Notes: generated by a model not told the origin, from the letters alone. A DNA stretch of 11,262 nt from Ventricola sp051883735 (GCA_051883735.1 JBJEUH010000005.1:1-11262); one strand, 5' to 3'. Shown: positions 1 to 7,676, counted from the stretch's first letter. Numbers and translations: made by a program.

Positions 1-1
1 A

Positions 2-1489
2 TCATTCATCCAGCCACTTCCTGTAATCCAGCTCCATGAAGGGCGCGCGGCGGAACTTGTCCTTGAGATGGAAGGGCACGGTGCAGTCAAAGATGGTCTT
101 GGTGCTCACGCCCACGTCCGGGATGGACGAGCTGTACGCCGGATCGCTGGAGGGATCCAGGGGATGGCAGCGCACGCCCGGGATGGTGATGATGTCCCGA
201 TCCCCCTGGAAGCGGGTATTCATCGCCCAGAGCACGTCGTTGGTGTCGAAGATGTCCACGTCCTCGTCCACCAGCAGCACGTGCTTGAGCTCCGGGAAGG
301 CGGAGAAGGCCAGGAGCGCCGCCTGACGCTGCTTGCCCTCGTCGGTGTGCACGGTCTTGACGCACTGGAGCACGGCCATGTACTTGCCGCCGCCCGCGCG
401 GTGGGCGTACACGTTCTTCACCTTGCCTGGCAGCGCCTTGTCGATCAGCGCGAGGATGCTGGCCTCGGTGGGGATGCCCGCCATGTTCACATGCTCCTCG
501 CTGGGGCCGATGCAGGTCTGCATGATCGGATGGCGGCGATGGGTCACGGCCCTCACCTTGAGCAGCCAGCATTCATGGCTGGCCTTGCCGTTATAGCCCG
601 GGAACTCCGGCATGGCATAGCCGGTATGCGAGTTCTGGTCCTCCACCACGTGGTTGCTGCCGGGCAGGATCTCGCCCTCGATGATGTATTCCGCATTGGC
701 GATGGCCGCCTCATTCACCGTCCTGCAGCGGCACAGGCGCACCGGCTCGCCGCGCAGCGCCCCGGCGATGGACAGCTCGTCAAAGCCCAGCGGGGTCGTC
801 GGCGGCTCAAAGCAGGACGTGATCGGGATGGCCGGGTCCACGCCGATCGATACCGAAACAGGCAGCGGCTGTCCCAGCTCCGTCGCCCGTTCGGCCATCG
901 CCCCGATGTGCCGGGAGCCGGGCTGCAGGAAGATGGACAGCTCGTCGCGGGACTGGATGCACATGCGGTGGATGGTCACATCGGAAAGGCCGGTGTCCGG
1001 GTGCGTGGCATAGCACATGCCCAGCGTGATGTACGGCCCGGCGTCCACCGGCGTGTTGGTCGGCGCGGGAATCAGCCGGAACAGGTCGAAGTCCGCGTCG
1101 CTCGCCAGATGGACGACCTCCTGCGCCGGCGCGGGTTCGCTGATCAGGACGGGTGCGATGGGCTGGCGCACGCATTCGCACAGCAGCCTGCCCAGGTCCT
1201 CCTTGGCGCAGCCCAGCATGGCCGCCACGCGGCTCCGGCTGGCCAGCAGGCCGATGAGCACCGAGGCGTCCGCATGCCCCTTGACGTTTTCAAACAGCAT
1301 CGCCGGGCCATCCACGGTCGTCGGGCGCATGACGGTGCCCCCCGCGCCCACATAGCGATAGACGCCCGACAGCTCCGCCGCGGGATCGACAGCCCTTCTG
1401 CTGCGGACGAGCTGCCCCTCCTGCTTCTCTAGAAACGCGATGGCGTCCCGCAGGGAGCGAATGGAAACGGGAATCCTCCTGACACTCAT
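2..1489 (-). CDS. UbiD-family (prenylated-FMN-dependent) decarboxylase
   Basis: Complete 495-aa protein, the usual length for the UbiD/LpdC/Fdc1 family of cytoplasmic enzymes, which reversibly decarboxylate aromatic or alpha,beta-unsaturated acids using prenylated FMN. Visible family hallmarks are SLRDAIAFLEKQEGQLVR near the N-terminus (12-29), the TIHRM...SRHIG cofactor-binding region (172-196) and the AEYIIEGEILPG segment (266-277), which carries the conserved catalytic-site glutamates. The gene starts 5 bp after the stop codon of the upstream esterase gene, so the two are probably co-transcribed. The ATG has only a modest AGGG upstream, while a perfect AGGAGG lies inside codons 4-6; no canonical start follows it at a good distance, so I keep the ATG at 1489. 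No UbiX-type flavin prenyltransferase is present in the window and the cofactor must be made elsewhere. The substrate cannot be read from sequence; gallate, hydroxybenzoate or a cinnamate are candidates because of the esterase next door. Confidence 0.93.
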   Translation of the reverse strand: MSVRRIPVSIRSLRDAIAFLEKQEGQLVRSRRAVDPAAELSGVYRYVGAGGTVMRPTTVDGPAMLFENVKGHADASVLIGLLASRSRVAAMLGCAKEDLGRLLCECVRQPIAPVLISEPAPAQEVVHLASDADFDLFRLIPAPTNTPVDAGPYITLGMCYATHPDTGLSDVTIHRMCIQSRDELSIFLQPGSRHIGAMAERATELGQPLPVSVSIGVDPAIPITSCFEPPTTPLGFDELSIAGALRGEPVRLCRCRTVNEAAIANAEYIIEGEILPGSNHVVEDQNSHTGYAMPEFPGYNGKASHECWLLKVRAVTHRRHPIMQTCIGPSEEHVNMAGIPTEASILALIDKALPGKVKNVYAHRAGGGKYMAVLQCVKTVHTDEGKQRQAALLAFSAFPELKHVLLVDEDVDIFDTNDVLWAMNTRFQGDRDIITIPGVRCHPLDPSSDPAYSSSIPDVGVSTKTIFDCTVPFHLKDKFRRAPFMELDYRKWLDE

Positions 1490-1494
1490 GCCGC

Positions 1495-2448
1495 TTATCC
1501 CTGCCTTTCCGCCGCTTCGCCGCGCATGGCTCCGCAGCCGCTCTCCCGGAGGACGCGGCCGATGAAGTCAAACACGATGGCCTGGTTTTCCTCGGTATAA
1601 AAGCGCGCGTCGTCGTGATCCGCGCCCGCCAGCGTCGTAAACTCCACGCGGTCGCCCAGCCCCTTCCTCTGCAGCCCTTCGACAAAGACTTCGCTCTGCT
1701 GATAGGGAACCAGCCTGTCCGCCGTGCCATGCTGAACGAGCAGCCTGGCCATGCGCTCTCCCGCATAGGTCAGGGGATTGGCCTGGGCGCACAGCGCCGC
1801 GGAGGCCTTCGCCACGCCAATGCCGAGGTACCTCGACTCCGGCGAATCCGGCAGATCGTGGTCGGCAATGCTCACGCCGTTGGCCCTCGCCTGGTCGTCC
1901 ATGGCCTTGAAATCCGTGGGGCCAAACTGATCGACCGCTGCCAGCACGTCCGGCTGCACGCCGTCGCAGACGGCGGCGCACTCCCCCGGGAAGGCGCCAT
2001 TGGGCACATTCATGCCCAGCGTGGCCGCCAGGTTGCCGCCAGCGCTGCCGCCGATGGCCATCAGCCGCGCGGGATCGATGCTGTACTGCGCCGCATGCGC
2101 CTTCACAAAGCGCACCGCCTGGCGCACATCCAGCACCGCCGCCGGGAAGAGCGCCTCCCCCGAGAGCCGGTATTCCACCGCCACCACGGCGATGCCGCGC
2201 TCGAGCGCCCTGAGCAGCGGCTGCAGGTGATCGTCCCGCTTGTCGCCAAAGGCGAAGCCTCCGCCATGCGTGTAAACGAGCGCCGGGAACGGCCCGTCGC
2301 CCGCCTCGGGCAGATAGATGTCCAGCCGCTGATTCGGGCTCTCCGTCGCATAGGGGATATCCAGCGTCTTGCGGGAAACGGCATCGACCCGCGCCAGCCG
2401 CGGCATGCGCTCCGCCTGCGGGGCGGATGCTTCGCCCTGCTCATCCAT
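1495..2448 (-). CDS. alpha/beta-hydrolase esterase (BD-FAE / HSL-like)
   Basis: A 317-aa serine esterase or lipase-like hydrolase with no signal peptide, so probably cytoplasmic. The oxyanion-hole motif HGGG is at 61-64, the nucleophile elbow GGSAGG at 133-138 (Ser135), the acid in HGTADRLVP (Asp244) and the catalytic His in GADHDD (His278). The EYRL segment (92-95) and the QHGTADRLVPYQQS block resemble the BD-FAE family (feruloyl/acetyl-xylan esterases) and the wider hormone-sensitive-lipase group. I chose the start at 2448 because AGGAGA lies 5 nt upstream. A second credible start is the ATG at 2466 (GGAGG about 10 nt upstream), which adds six residues; the longest open frame reaches 2526. 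It is first in an operon with the UbiD decarboxylase and divergent from two LysR genes. A role in releasing an acid that UbiD then decarboxylates is inference; the fold and triad are seen directly. Confidence 0.9.
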   Translation of the reverse strand: MDEQGEASAPQAERMPRLARVDAVSRKTLDIPYATESPNQRLDIYLPEAGDGPFPALVYTHGGGFAFGDKRDDHLQPLLRALERGIAVVAVEYRLSGEALFPAAVLDVRQAVRFVKAHAAQYSIDPARLMAIGGSAGGNLAATLGMNVPNGAFPGECAAVCDGVQPDVLAAVDQFGPTDFKAMDDQARANGVSIADHDLPDSPESRYLGIGVAKASAALCAQANPLTYAGERMARLLVQHGTADRLVPYQQSEVFVEGLQRKGLGDRVEFTTLAGADHDDARFYTEENQAIVFDFIGRVLRESGCGAMRGEAAERQG

Positions 2449-2540
2449 GTGTCTCTCCTGTATCATCGCTTTTTCGCCTCCGCTTTGCATTGAGTGAATG
2501 AATTCTGAACGTTTCCGCCAGGTCATCCGGCTGTTTTTCT

Positions 2541-2591
2541 TCTTTTGTCAATAAAAGAATAACATCCGCCATGCCGAAAGAAAAGCGGATG
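2541..2591. promoter_or_regulatory. inverted repeats in the esterase/LysR divergent region (candidate operators)
   Basis: Two inverted repeats lie between the divergent genes. TCTTTT-GTCAAT-AAAAGA (2541-2558) has 6-bp perfect arms and contains, on the minus strand, a consensus -35 hexamer TTGACA for the esterase/UbiD operon, although no good -10 follows 17 bp later. CATCCGC (2563-2569) and GCGGATG (2585-2591) are 7-bp arms separated by 15 nt. LysR regulators typically bind dyads in such divergent regions, so these are the natural candidates. No binding can be shown from sequence alone. Confidence 0.35.
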
Positions 2592-2649
2592 CCCGCATTT
2601 GCTTATTCTGTTTTTTATTCCCATTTTCCCCAAAAGCGCGGATTTTTAC

Positions 2650-2678
2650 TTGAAACCGGCAAATCATCGGGCTATAAT
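2650..2678 (+). promoter_or_regulatory. sigma-A promoter of the LysR pair
   Basis: TTGAAA (2650-2655), a 17-bp spacer, then a perfect TATAAT (2673-2678). It would start transcription near 2685, giving a leader of about 40 nt before the first LysR ATG at 2725, which has GAGGTG 5-6 nt upstream. It is the only strong plus-strand promoter match in this intergenic region. Confidence 0.8.
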
Positions 2679-2724
2679 CGAATCAACAGGGAAATCCTTT
2701 ATTCCATTTTATTGAGGTGCTCCT

Positions 2725-3654
2725 ATGAATCTGGAACGATTGCGCGAATTTGTCGTGCTCGCCGAGCAGGGCTCCCTCAGCGCTGCCGCCTCCGCGCTTC
2801 ACCTTGCGCCTGCCACGCTCAGCGCGCGCCTGCATACCTTCGAGCAGAGCATGGACGCCAGGCTGCTCGTCTCCGCAGAGGGCATGCTGGTGCCGACGGA
2901 GGCCGGGCGCGTCCTCCTTGCGCAGGCCAAGGGCATCCTCTCGGGCTACCAGGCCACGGCTCACGCTGTCGCCGCCGCCTCCCGCCACACCTACCGCCGC
3001 CTGCGGATTGCCCTGACGGAGACGTCGCTGCCCATCTTTCTCGGCCCGTTTCTCGACCGCATCAACCGGACCTGGCCCGATGTGCGCATCGACCTGGTCA
3101 ACGGCAGCCGCCTGCCCCTCGCCGAAAGCCTGCTGCGCGGAGAGGTCGATCTGTACTGCACCCTGCTCATGGACGACATGGTGCCGGAGGGCCTGACGCA
3201 TCTGAAGATCGCGCAGCCCTTTCACCACGTGCTGCTGCCCAGGGAGCACAGCCTCGCCCGGCGGACCAGCGTTTCGATCCGCGAGCTGAATGGGGAATGC
3301 TTCATCCTCGCGCCCAACAGCGAGGAGCCCTGCATCCGCAACTTTCAACTGACCAATCTCGCTGCCGCCGGGATTCAGTACCGCACCTATGACAGCGATA
3401 CGGACGCCGTCTACATCGGTCTGCTCGTGCCCATCGGGAAGGGCATCCTGCTGATGCCGTCGCCCATGCCCAACCTGCCGCCCCATACCGTCGCGCTCTC
3501 CGTCCGCGATCTGCCGTATCCCGCTTCCCCCTGCATCTTTGCCTGCCGCCAAAGCGCCAACCCGGATGTAAGCGAATTCCTGACAGGCTTTGCCGCCTTC
3601 ATCGGTGAAGCGTCGCGCAGAAGCTCCGCCGCAGAAGGAGGGCTTGCGCCATGA
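2725..3654 (+). CDS. LysR-family transcriptional regulator (first of a tandem pair)
   Basis: A 309-aa LysR-type regulator of normal family length. The N-terminal winged helix-turn-helix (about 1-60) is clear: MNLERLREFVVLAEQGSLS, then AASALHLAPATLSARLHTFE and the wing ending in LTEAGR-like VPTEAGRVLL. The remaining ~220 residues fit the periplasmic-binding-protein-like effector domain (for example RLRIALTETSLPIFLGPFL at the start of subdomain 1). It is transcribed away from the esterase/UbiD operon, the usual layout for a LysR protein controlling a divergent catabolic operon in response to a pathway metabolite. Its stop codon overlaps the start of a second LysR gene (ATGA at 3651-3654), so the two are co-transcribed and probably translationally coupled. 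The effector is unknown. Confidence 0.93.
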   Translation: MNLERLREFVVLAEQGSLSAAASALHLAPATLSARLHTFEQSMDARLLVSAEGMLVPTEAGRVLLAQAKGILSGYQATAHAVAAASRHTYRRLRIALTETSLPIFLGPFLDRINRTWPDVRIDLVNGSRLPLAESLLRGEVDLYCTLLMDDMVPEGLTHLKIAQPFHHVLLPREHSLARRTSVSIRELNGECFILAPNSEEPCIRNFQLTNLAAAGIQYRTYDSDTDAVYIGLLVPIGKGILLMPSPMPNLPPHTVALSVRDLPYPASPCIFACRQSANPDVSEFLTGFAAFIGEASRRSSAAEGGLAP

Positions 3655-4547
3655 AGACCGAATACCTCTACGAGTTCTCCGTCCTCGCCCAGACGCTCAG
3701 CTTCAGCCGGGCGGCGCAGGCGCTCTTTCTCTCCCAATCCACCCTCTCCAAGCACATTCAGCGCATGGAGGACGAGCTCGGCGCGCAGCTGCTCGTGCGC
3801 AGCACCCATGCCGTCGCCCTGACCGAGGCCGGTCGCCTGCTCGCCAGTCAGGCCGAGAGGATCATCCGCCAGTGCAGCCGGGTACAGCGCCAGCTTCGCA
3901 GAGAGAGCAGCTCCATGGAGGGGCGGCTGAGCGTCGGCTGCTCGACGGAAATCTCCTGCGCATCGCACATCCGCATGTTCTTCTCCGCTTTTCTGCGGCA
4001 GTATCCCGGCATTGATCTGCATCTGGAGATCCTGGCCAAAATGCCCCGCGACACGCTGGAGCGCTACGACATCGTCCTTTCCCCGTGCAGCTACTTTGAT
4101 TTGCCGGAGGGAAGCCGGGCTGTGCTCGTGCGCAGGCATGAGACCTATCTCGTGCTTCCAGCCGGGCATCCGCTCATGTCCCATTCCACGATCGGCCTGC
4201 ACCAGCTGACAGGACAGACGCTGATCATTCCCTATGCAGACGAGCTCTTCGGCCCCTACGCCCGCAACGGGCAGCTCGCCGCCCGAAGCTGTGCGCAGAA
4301 GCTCAATTCCATCCCTGTGCCCAATCTCACCACAGCGCTGATGCTCGTCTCCCTCGCGCAGGGCGTGCTGATCGCCCCCCGCTATGTGCACACGCTCGCC
4401 CCCTCGGACCTCTACCTGGTCGCCATCTCCAATCCCAACTGCCGCTTTGACGAATACCTCTATGCGGCCAGGCCGGCAGAAAACCCCGCGGCGGAGCTGT
4501 TCATCGACGAGTTCCTGCACAGCATTCCCATAGAATCAGGCAAATGA
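3651..4547 (+). CDS. LysR-family transcriptional regulator (second of a tandem pair)
   Basis: A 298-aa LysR-type regulator. The helix-turn-helix is the segment FSRAAQALFLSQSTLSKHIQ within residues 1-60, followed by the wing residues VALTEAGRLL. The C-terminal part fits an effector-binding domain. AAGGAGGG inside the end of the preceding gene serves as ribosome binding site about 8 nt before the ATG. It is not a recent duplicate of its neighbour: the recognition helices differ clearly (APATLSARLHTFE versus SQSTLSKHIQRME) and the effector domains show little obvious similarity. Two different LysR proteins in one transcript suggests two inputs or a heteromeric regulator acting on the divergent esterase/UbiD operon, but this is inference. 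A strong terminator follows. Confidence 0.93.
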   Translation: MKTEYLYEFSVLAQTLSFSRAAQALFLSQSTLSKHIQRMEDELGAQLLVRSTHAVALTEAGRLLASQAERIIRQCSRVQRQLRRESSSMEGRLSVGCSTEISCASHIRMFFSAFLRQYPGIDLHLEILAKMPRDTLERYDIVLSPCSYFDLPEGSRAVLVRRHETYLVLPAGHPLMSHSTIGLHQLTGQTLIIPYADELFGPYARNGQLAARSCAQKLNSIPVPNLTTALMLVSLAQGVLIAPRYVHTLAPSDLYLVAISNPNCRFDEYLYAARPAENPAAELFIDEFLHSIPIESGK

Positions 4548-4600
4548 CACGGCGAGCGCCCGGCCGAATCCCAGGCGCGCCGGCATCCCTCCAAATAAAA

Positions 4601-4640
4601 AGCCACCCAGGCTTGTTTCAAAGCCCGGGTGGCTGCTTGT
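4601..4640. terminator. bidirectional intrinsic terminator
   Basis: The arms at 4601-4614 and 4621-4634 pair over 14 bp with one mismatch around a 6-nt loop. The plus strand continues GCTTGTTTTT, and the minus strand continues TTTTTATTT. The hairpin therefore can end both the plus-strand LysR transcript and the convergent minus-strand transporter/M20 transcript. Confidence 0.85.
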
Positions 4641-4710
4641 TTTTCTGCGCTGATGCTGATGCAAGGGACGTTTGCTCCCGATGCGGGGCGTTCCTGAAAT
4701 CCCGCAGCGT

Positions 4711-6102
4711 TTAAGTCGTTTCAGACTCGAGGCGCTCCGGCGTGATCTCCGGCGGAATCGGGCAATGATAGGGCTGGTTTCCCGTCTTCTTCTTCAGCTG
4801 CCTCCACGCCTCTGCGATGATCCCCGGATCATTGCAGACGTCAATCGCCGTTGCCGCGAGGATCTGACCCGCATACAGTGTTCCCCTGTGCGCAAAGTCA
4901 CTCTTGCCGCAGGCGACAGCCTGCCAGGTGTGGGCGGCCGTTCCCACCGGCCAGGTGCTCGTGGCGCACTGCGAAACCGGGCAGACCCAGCTCACATCGC
5001 CGGTATCCGACGAGCCCGGAATGGGCACATTGCCCGCTTTGTTGTAGGGCATGACCCTGAGGTCAAACGCGCATTCAGCAAGCCCGTCGGCGGGATTCTG
5101 CGTTCTGACGATCTCCTGCGCAAAGGCCAAATCCTGCGCATGCGCAACAGGGTTGGGAATTTCGCACATGTTGTTGTACATGACCTCGTCCAGCGCGGGA
5201 ATCAGCACGGTATTGCTGGTTCCCTTCAGGAACTGGATGTCCACCTGCGTGTCGGTCATCAGGGCTGCGCCTCGCGCGATGTTGTTGACCCGCTCAACCA
5301 GCTGCGCAAGCTCAGGGGCAAAGGGCGCTCTGATCTGATACAGCGCGGACGCGTGGGGCTGAACGATATTGGGCGAGTTTCCGCCGGCGTCCGTAATGGC
5401 ATAATGGATTCTGGCCGTCGATGGCATGTGCTCCCTGAGGAACTGGACGCCGATGTTCATCAGCTCAAGCGCGTCAAGCGCGCTTCTTCCCGCCTCCGGC
5501 GCCGCCGCCGCATGGGAGGCCTTGCCGGTGAAGCTGTAGCGGACGACATCGTTCGCCAGAACAGGTCCGGGAGGCATCATGTTGCGGGTGTCCGGATGCC
5601 AACTGAAGGCCGCATCCAGCTGATCAAAGCAGCCCTCGCGCGCCATAAAGGTCTTTCCGGAGCCGCCCTCCTCGGCCGGGCAGCCGAAGAAGACCACGGT
5701 TCCGGGCCTGTCCTCTGTTTCCAGCGCATGCTTGAGGCCGACAGCGCCCATGAGCGCGCCGACGCCGAGCAGATTGTGGCCGCAGCCGTGTCCGTTCCCG
5801 TTGTTTTCAAGGGGTTCCTTCGCGGCGACGCCCGCCTTCTGGCTCAGGCCGGCAAGCGCGTCGTACTCCCCGAGAAAACCGATCACGGGCTTCCCGCTTC
5901 CCCACTCGGCGCGAAACGCTGTTTTCAGCCCTGCGATGCCGATGGTCACCGCAAAGCCTTCAGCCTCAAGAAAAGCGGCGTAATCCTGGGCAGACTGCTT
6001 CTCTCCAAAGCGGATCTCCGCGTGATCCCATATTCTGTCGCTGAGCGCATAGAAATCCGTCGCTCTTTCCTCCAGGTACCGGATGGCTGTTCGTTTGTCC
6101 AT
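4711..6102 (-). CDS. M20-family amidohydrolase, AbgB-like
   Basis: A 463-aa metal-dependent amidohydrolase of the M20 peptidase/aminoacylase family, closest in pattern to AbgB, the B subunit of p-aminobenzoyl-glutamate hydrolase. Dinuclear-metal features are HGCGH (105-109), the glutamate pair EE (144-145), SWHPD (His169) and a late His in AAHTWQAV (His391). The lid/dimerisation domain begins at GKASHAAAAPEAGRSALDA (193-211), and GSSDTGDVSW (363-372) is typical of AbgB-like members. No signal peptide is seen, so it is cytoplasmic. I chose the ATG at 6102 because AAAGGAG lies 8 nt upstream; the ATG at 6120 would place that Shine-Dalgarno inside the gene. It begins 22 bp after the transporter gene on the same strand, which suggests it hydrolyses an imported amide such as an aminobenzoyl-amino acid, acyl-amino acid or dipeptide. 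The exact substrate is not readable. Confidence 0.9.
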   Translation of the reverse strand: MDKRTAIRYLEERATDFYALSDRIWDHAEIRFGEKQSAQDYAAFLEAEGFAVTIGIAGLKTAFRAEWGSGKPVIGFLGEYDALAGLSQKAGVAAKEPLENNGNGHGCGHNLLGVGALMGAVGLKHALETEDRPGTVVFFGCPAEEGGSGKTFMAREGCFDQLDAAFSWHPDTRNMMPPGPVLANDVVRYSFTGKASHAAAAPEAGRSALDALELMNIGVQFLREHMPSTARIHYAITDAGGNSPNIVQPHASALYQIRAPFAPELAQLVERVNNIARGAALMTDTQVDIQFLKGTSNTVLIPALDEVMYNNMCEIPNPVAHAQDLAFAQEIVRTQNPADGLAECAFDLRVMPYNKAGNVPIPGSSDTGDVSWVCPVSQCATSTWPVGTAAHTWQAVACGKSDFAHRGTLYAGQILAATAIDVCNDPGIIAEAWRQLKKKTGNQPYHCPIPPEITPERLESETT

Positions 6103-6124
6103 AGGGATGTCTCCTTTCATGAAT

Positions 6125-7471
6125 TCATTGATTGGCGCTGCGCTTTTTTGCTGTGAAGCGCTCGATCAGGATGGCGGAAAGCAGCAGCCCGGCGCTCAGG
6201 ATCAGCCCGGCTGTGCGCAGAAGAAGGCTGAGGTTTGGATCCGGCGTTCCGGCGGCGTAGGCTCCAAGGAGATTCTGGTGAATGCCCAATTCTCCGAGCA
6301 GATAGATGATGAAGAACATCGCCAGCTGCTGCATGATGCTGCCCGCTGTCTGGATTCTGAACCGGACAAGGGCGCGCTCCAGCGGCACATGGCGCTCGTC
6401 GCGCATGTAGCATGCGCCGGCTTCTGCCGCAACGATGCTGCCGAAGGCTCCGGAGAGCACAAGCCCGATCAGATTGACGGCCTGCGACGGGGCAGCCAGC
6501 AGGAAGGACAGCGCCGCCGACAGCAGCATGGCGGCGCGGCTCAGGCGGTCGCCCGGCAGGAGCCTCGCCAGCGGCTTTTTCAGCAGGGGCGACAAAATGC
6601 TGCCCATCGCGATGGCGAGATAGATCAGTGACGCCATGGCGGTATTGCCAACAGAGCTGTGATAAATCAGGCTGAACAGCAGCAGATGGCTCTTCACCGC
6701 GCCCGCCCAGTACACCTGATAGACAAAGCCCACATATTTCCTTCGCCTGCACGTCTCCAGCACGACAAAGATGGCCAGCATCGCCGGCGTCAGCCAGATC
6801 AGCATGGAGACGCCGGACTGTTTGTACTGGCGCAGGATGAGCAGGCAAAGCAGCGCCAGCGCGCCGAAGACGAAGAATACAGGCTTCCTCTTGCCGGTGT
6901 CAAATGCCTTCTGCCGCGCGAAGAGCGCATCGCCATCAAAGCGCAGCAGAATCCACAGCGCGCATGCGATATAAATCAGAAACAGGAGCACGACGACGGG
7001 CAGGCAGCTCTTTCCCAGGATCAGCGCCGACAGCATGACCAGAAGATACAGGCCTGTGCCCATGCGCTTTCCCTGCCTGAGGGAGGCGTCCTGCTGCGTG
7101 ACGGCGGTATAGAGCGGGATGAACATGGCGCGGACCGAAGAGAGCCCGACCCCGACCAGCAGCGCGCTGATCATCAGCAGCGGCCGGTACAGGGAGGAGA
7201 GCGCCATCAGCACTGCGCCGGCAAGCGCCATCAGCAGCCCGCCCCGCAGAATCCTGTAGGGATTGGTGATTTCGCCGAACCCGCGCAGGGCAATCAGGCA
7301 GGCCCTCTGGATGGAATACAGAATCACCACGGGCACAAAGAAGTTCACAGCGGTTGATTTTCCGGCCAGCAGGCTGGAAAAGACAAGAAAGGGCAGCATC
7401 ATGTAGCTGTCCGACAGGCTGCACAGCACGCCCAGCTCCAGCCTGCCGATGGATTTCTTTTGCATCTGCAT
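6125..7471 (-). CDS. multi-pass membrane transporter, MFS-like
   Basis: A 448-aa, very hydrophobic protein with about 12-14 predicted membrane segments. They fall in two halves separated by a charged loop near LRFDGDALFARQKAFDTGKRKP, and the C-terminal tail is basic (RFTAKKRSANQ). Length and two-half layout fit the major facilitator superfamily, but I see no strong subfamily signature, so the assignment is by architecture. I chose the start at 7471 (MQMQKKS) because GGAGG lies about 10 nt upstream; the open frame continues 45 codons further, but that extension is a non-hydrophobic Arg-rich stretch overlapping the leader and promoter. It is the first gene of an operon with the AbgB-like amidohydrolase, so import of that enzyme's substrate, or export of its product, is the natural inference. 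It is not of the AbgT family that usually accompanies AbgAB. Confidence 0.75.
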   Translation of the reverse strand: MQMQKKSIGRLELGVLCSLSDSYMMLPFLVFSSLLAGKSTAVNFFVPVVILYSIQRACLIALRGFGEITNPYRILRGGLLMALAGAVLMALSSLYRPLLMISALLVGVGLSSVRAMFIPLYTAVTQQDASLRQGKRMGTGLYLLVMLSALILGKSCLPVVVLLFLIYIACALWILLRFDGDALFARQKAFDTGKRKPVFFVFGALALLCLLILRQYKQSGVSMLIWLTPAMLAIFVVLETCRRRKYVGFVYQVYWAGAVKSHLLLFSLIYHSSVGNTAMASLIYLAIAMGSILSPLLKKPLARLLPGDRLSRAAMLLSAALSFLLAAPSQAVNLIGLVLSGAFGSIVAAEAGACYMRDERHVPLERALVRFRIQTAGSIMQQLAMFFIIYLLGELGIHQNLLGAYAAGTPDPNLSLLLRTAGLILSAGLLLSAILIERFTAKKRSANQ

Positions 7472-7516
7472 GGTGAATATGCCTCCTCTGATGTGCTGCC
7501 GGCGCCGATGACAGGG

Positions 7517-7567
7517 CATCCGGCTTTTGACGCTCCGGATGTCTCCGGCCCTGCAGCTGAGGCCGGA
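7517..7567 (-). promoter_or_regulatory. two tandem hairpins in the transporter-operon leader
   Basis: The roughly 100-nt untranslated leader of the transporter/M20 operon contains two perfect inverted repeats: CATCCGG/CCGGATG (7517-7523 and 7535-7541, 11-nt loop) and TCCGGCC/GGCCGGA (7544-7550 and 7561-7567, 10-nt loop). The related CCGG cores mean that arms of one hairpin could also pair with the other, allowing alternative structures. I do not recognise a known riboswitch and see no U-tract after either hairpin, so simple attenuation is not supported. Confidence 0.45.
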
Positions 7568-7577
7568 TAGCATTTCC

Positions 7578-7606
7578 ATTATAGCGTATCGCCGCAAATT
7601 AATCAA
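7578..7606 (-). promoter_or_regulatory. sigma-A promoter of the transporter/M20 operon
   Basis: Read on the minus strand: TTGATT (7601-7606), a 17-bp spacer and a perfect TATAAT (7578-7583). Transcription would begin near 7571, about 100 nt before the chosen transporter start. Confidence 0.8.
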
Positions 7607-7647
7607 TCGACAAAGTCAGAAACAGCGATATCCGCCGCCATCTGCGC

Positions 7648-7676
7648 TTGCGAAGTCCCAAAGATTGGGATATAAT
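7648..7676 (+). promoter_or_regulatory. sigma-A promoter of the Ntn amide hydrolase with a palindromic operator candidate
   Basis: TTGCGA (7648-7653), a 17-bp spacer, then TATAAT (7671-7676). The spacer holds a perfect palindrome TCCCAA-AGA-TTGGGA (7656-7670) that abuts the -10 element, a classic place for a repressor to block RNA polymerase or for a MerR-type activator to act. The promoter is divergent from that of the transporter operon, with the two -35 elements about 40 bp apart. Confidence 0.75.

Noticed and set aside
68..1432. Long plus-strand open frame opposite the UbiD gene
   Set aside because: Low-complexity His/Arg/Ala/Gly-rich translation with no domain and no start signals; it is the antisense shadow of a GC-rich gene.
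3411..4520. 369-codon minus-strand open frame opposite the LysR genes
   Set aside because: Antisense shadow spanning two real LysR genes; no recognisable domain.
4672..6156. 494-codon plus-strand open frame opposite the M20 gene
   Set aside because: Arg/Gly/His-rich with no motifs, whereas the minus strand encodes a full metal-binding M20 protein with a good ribosome binding site.
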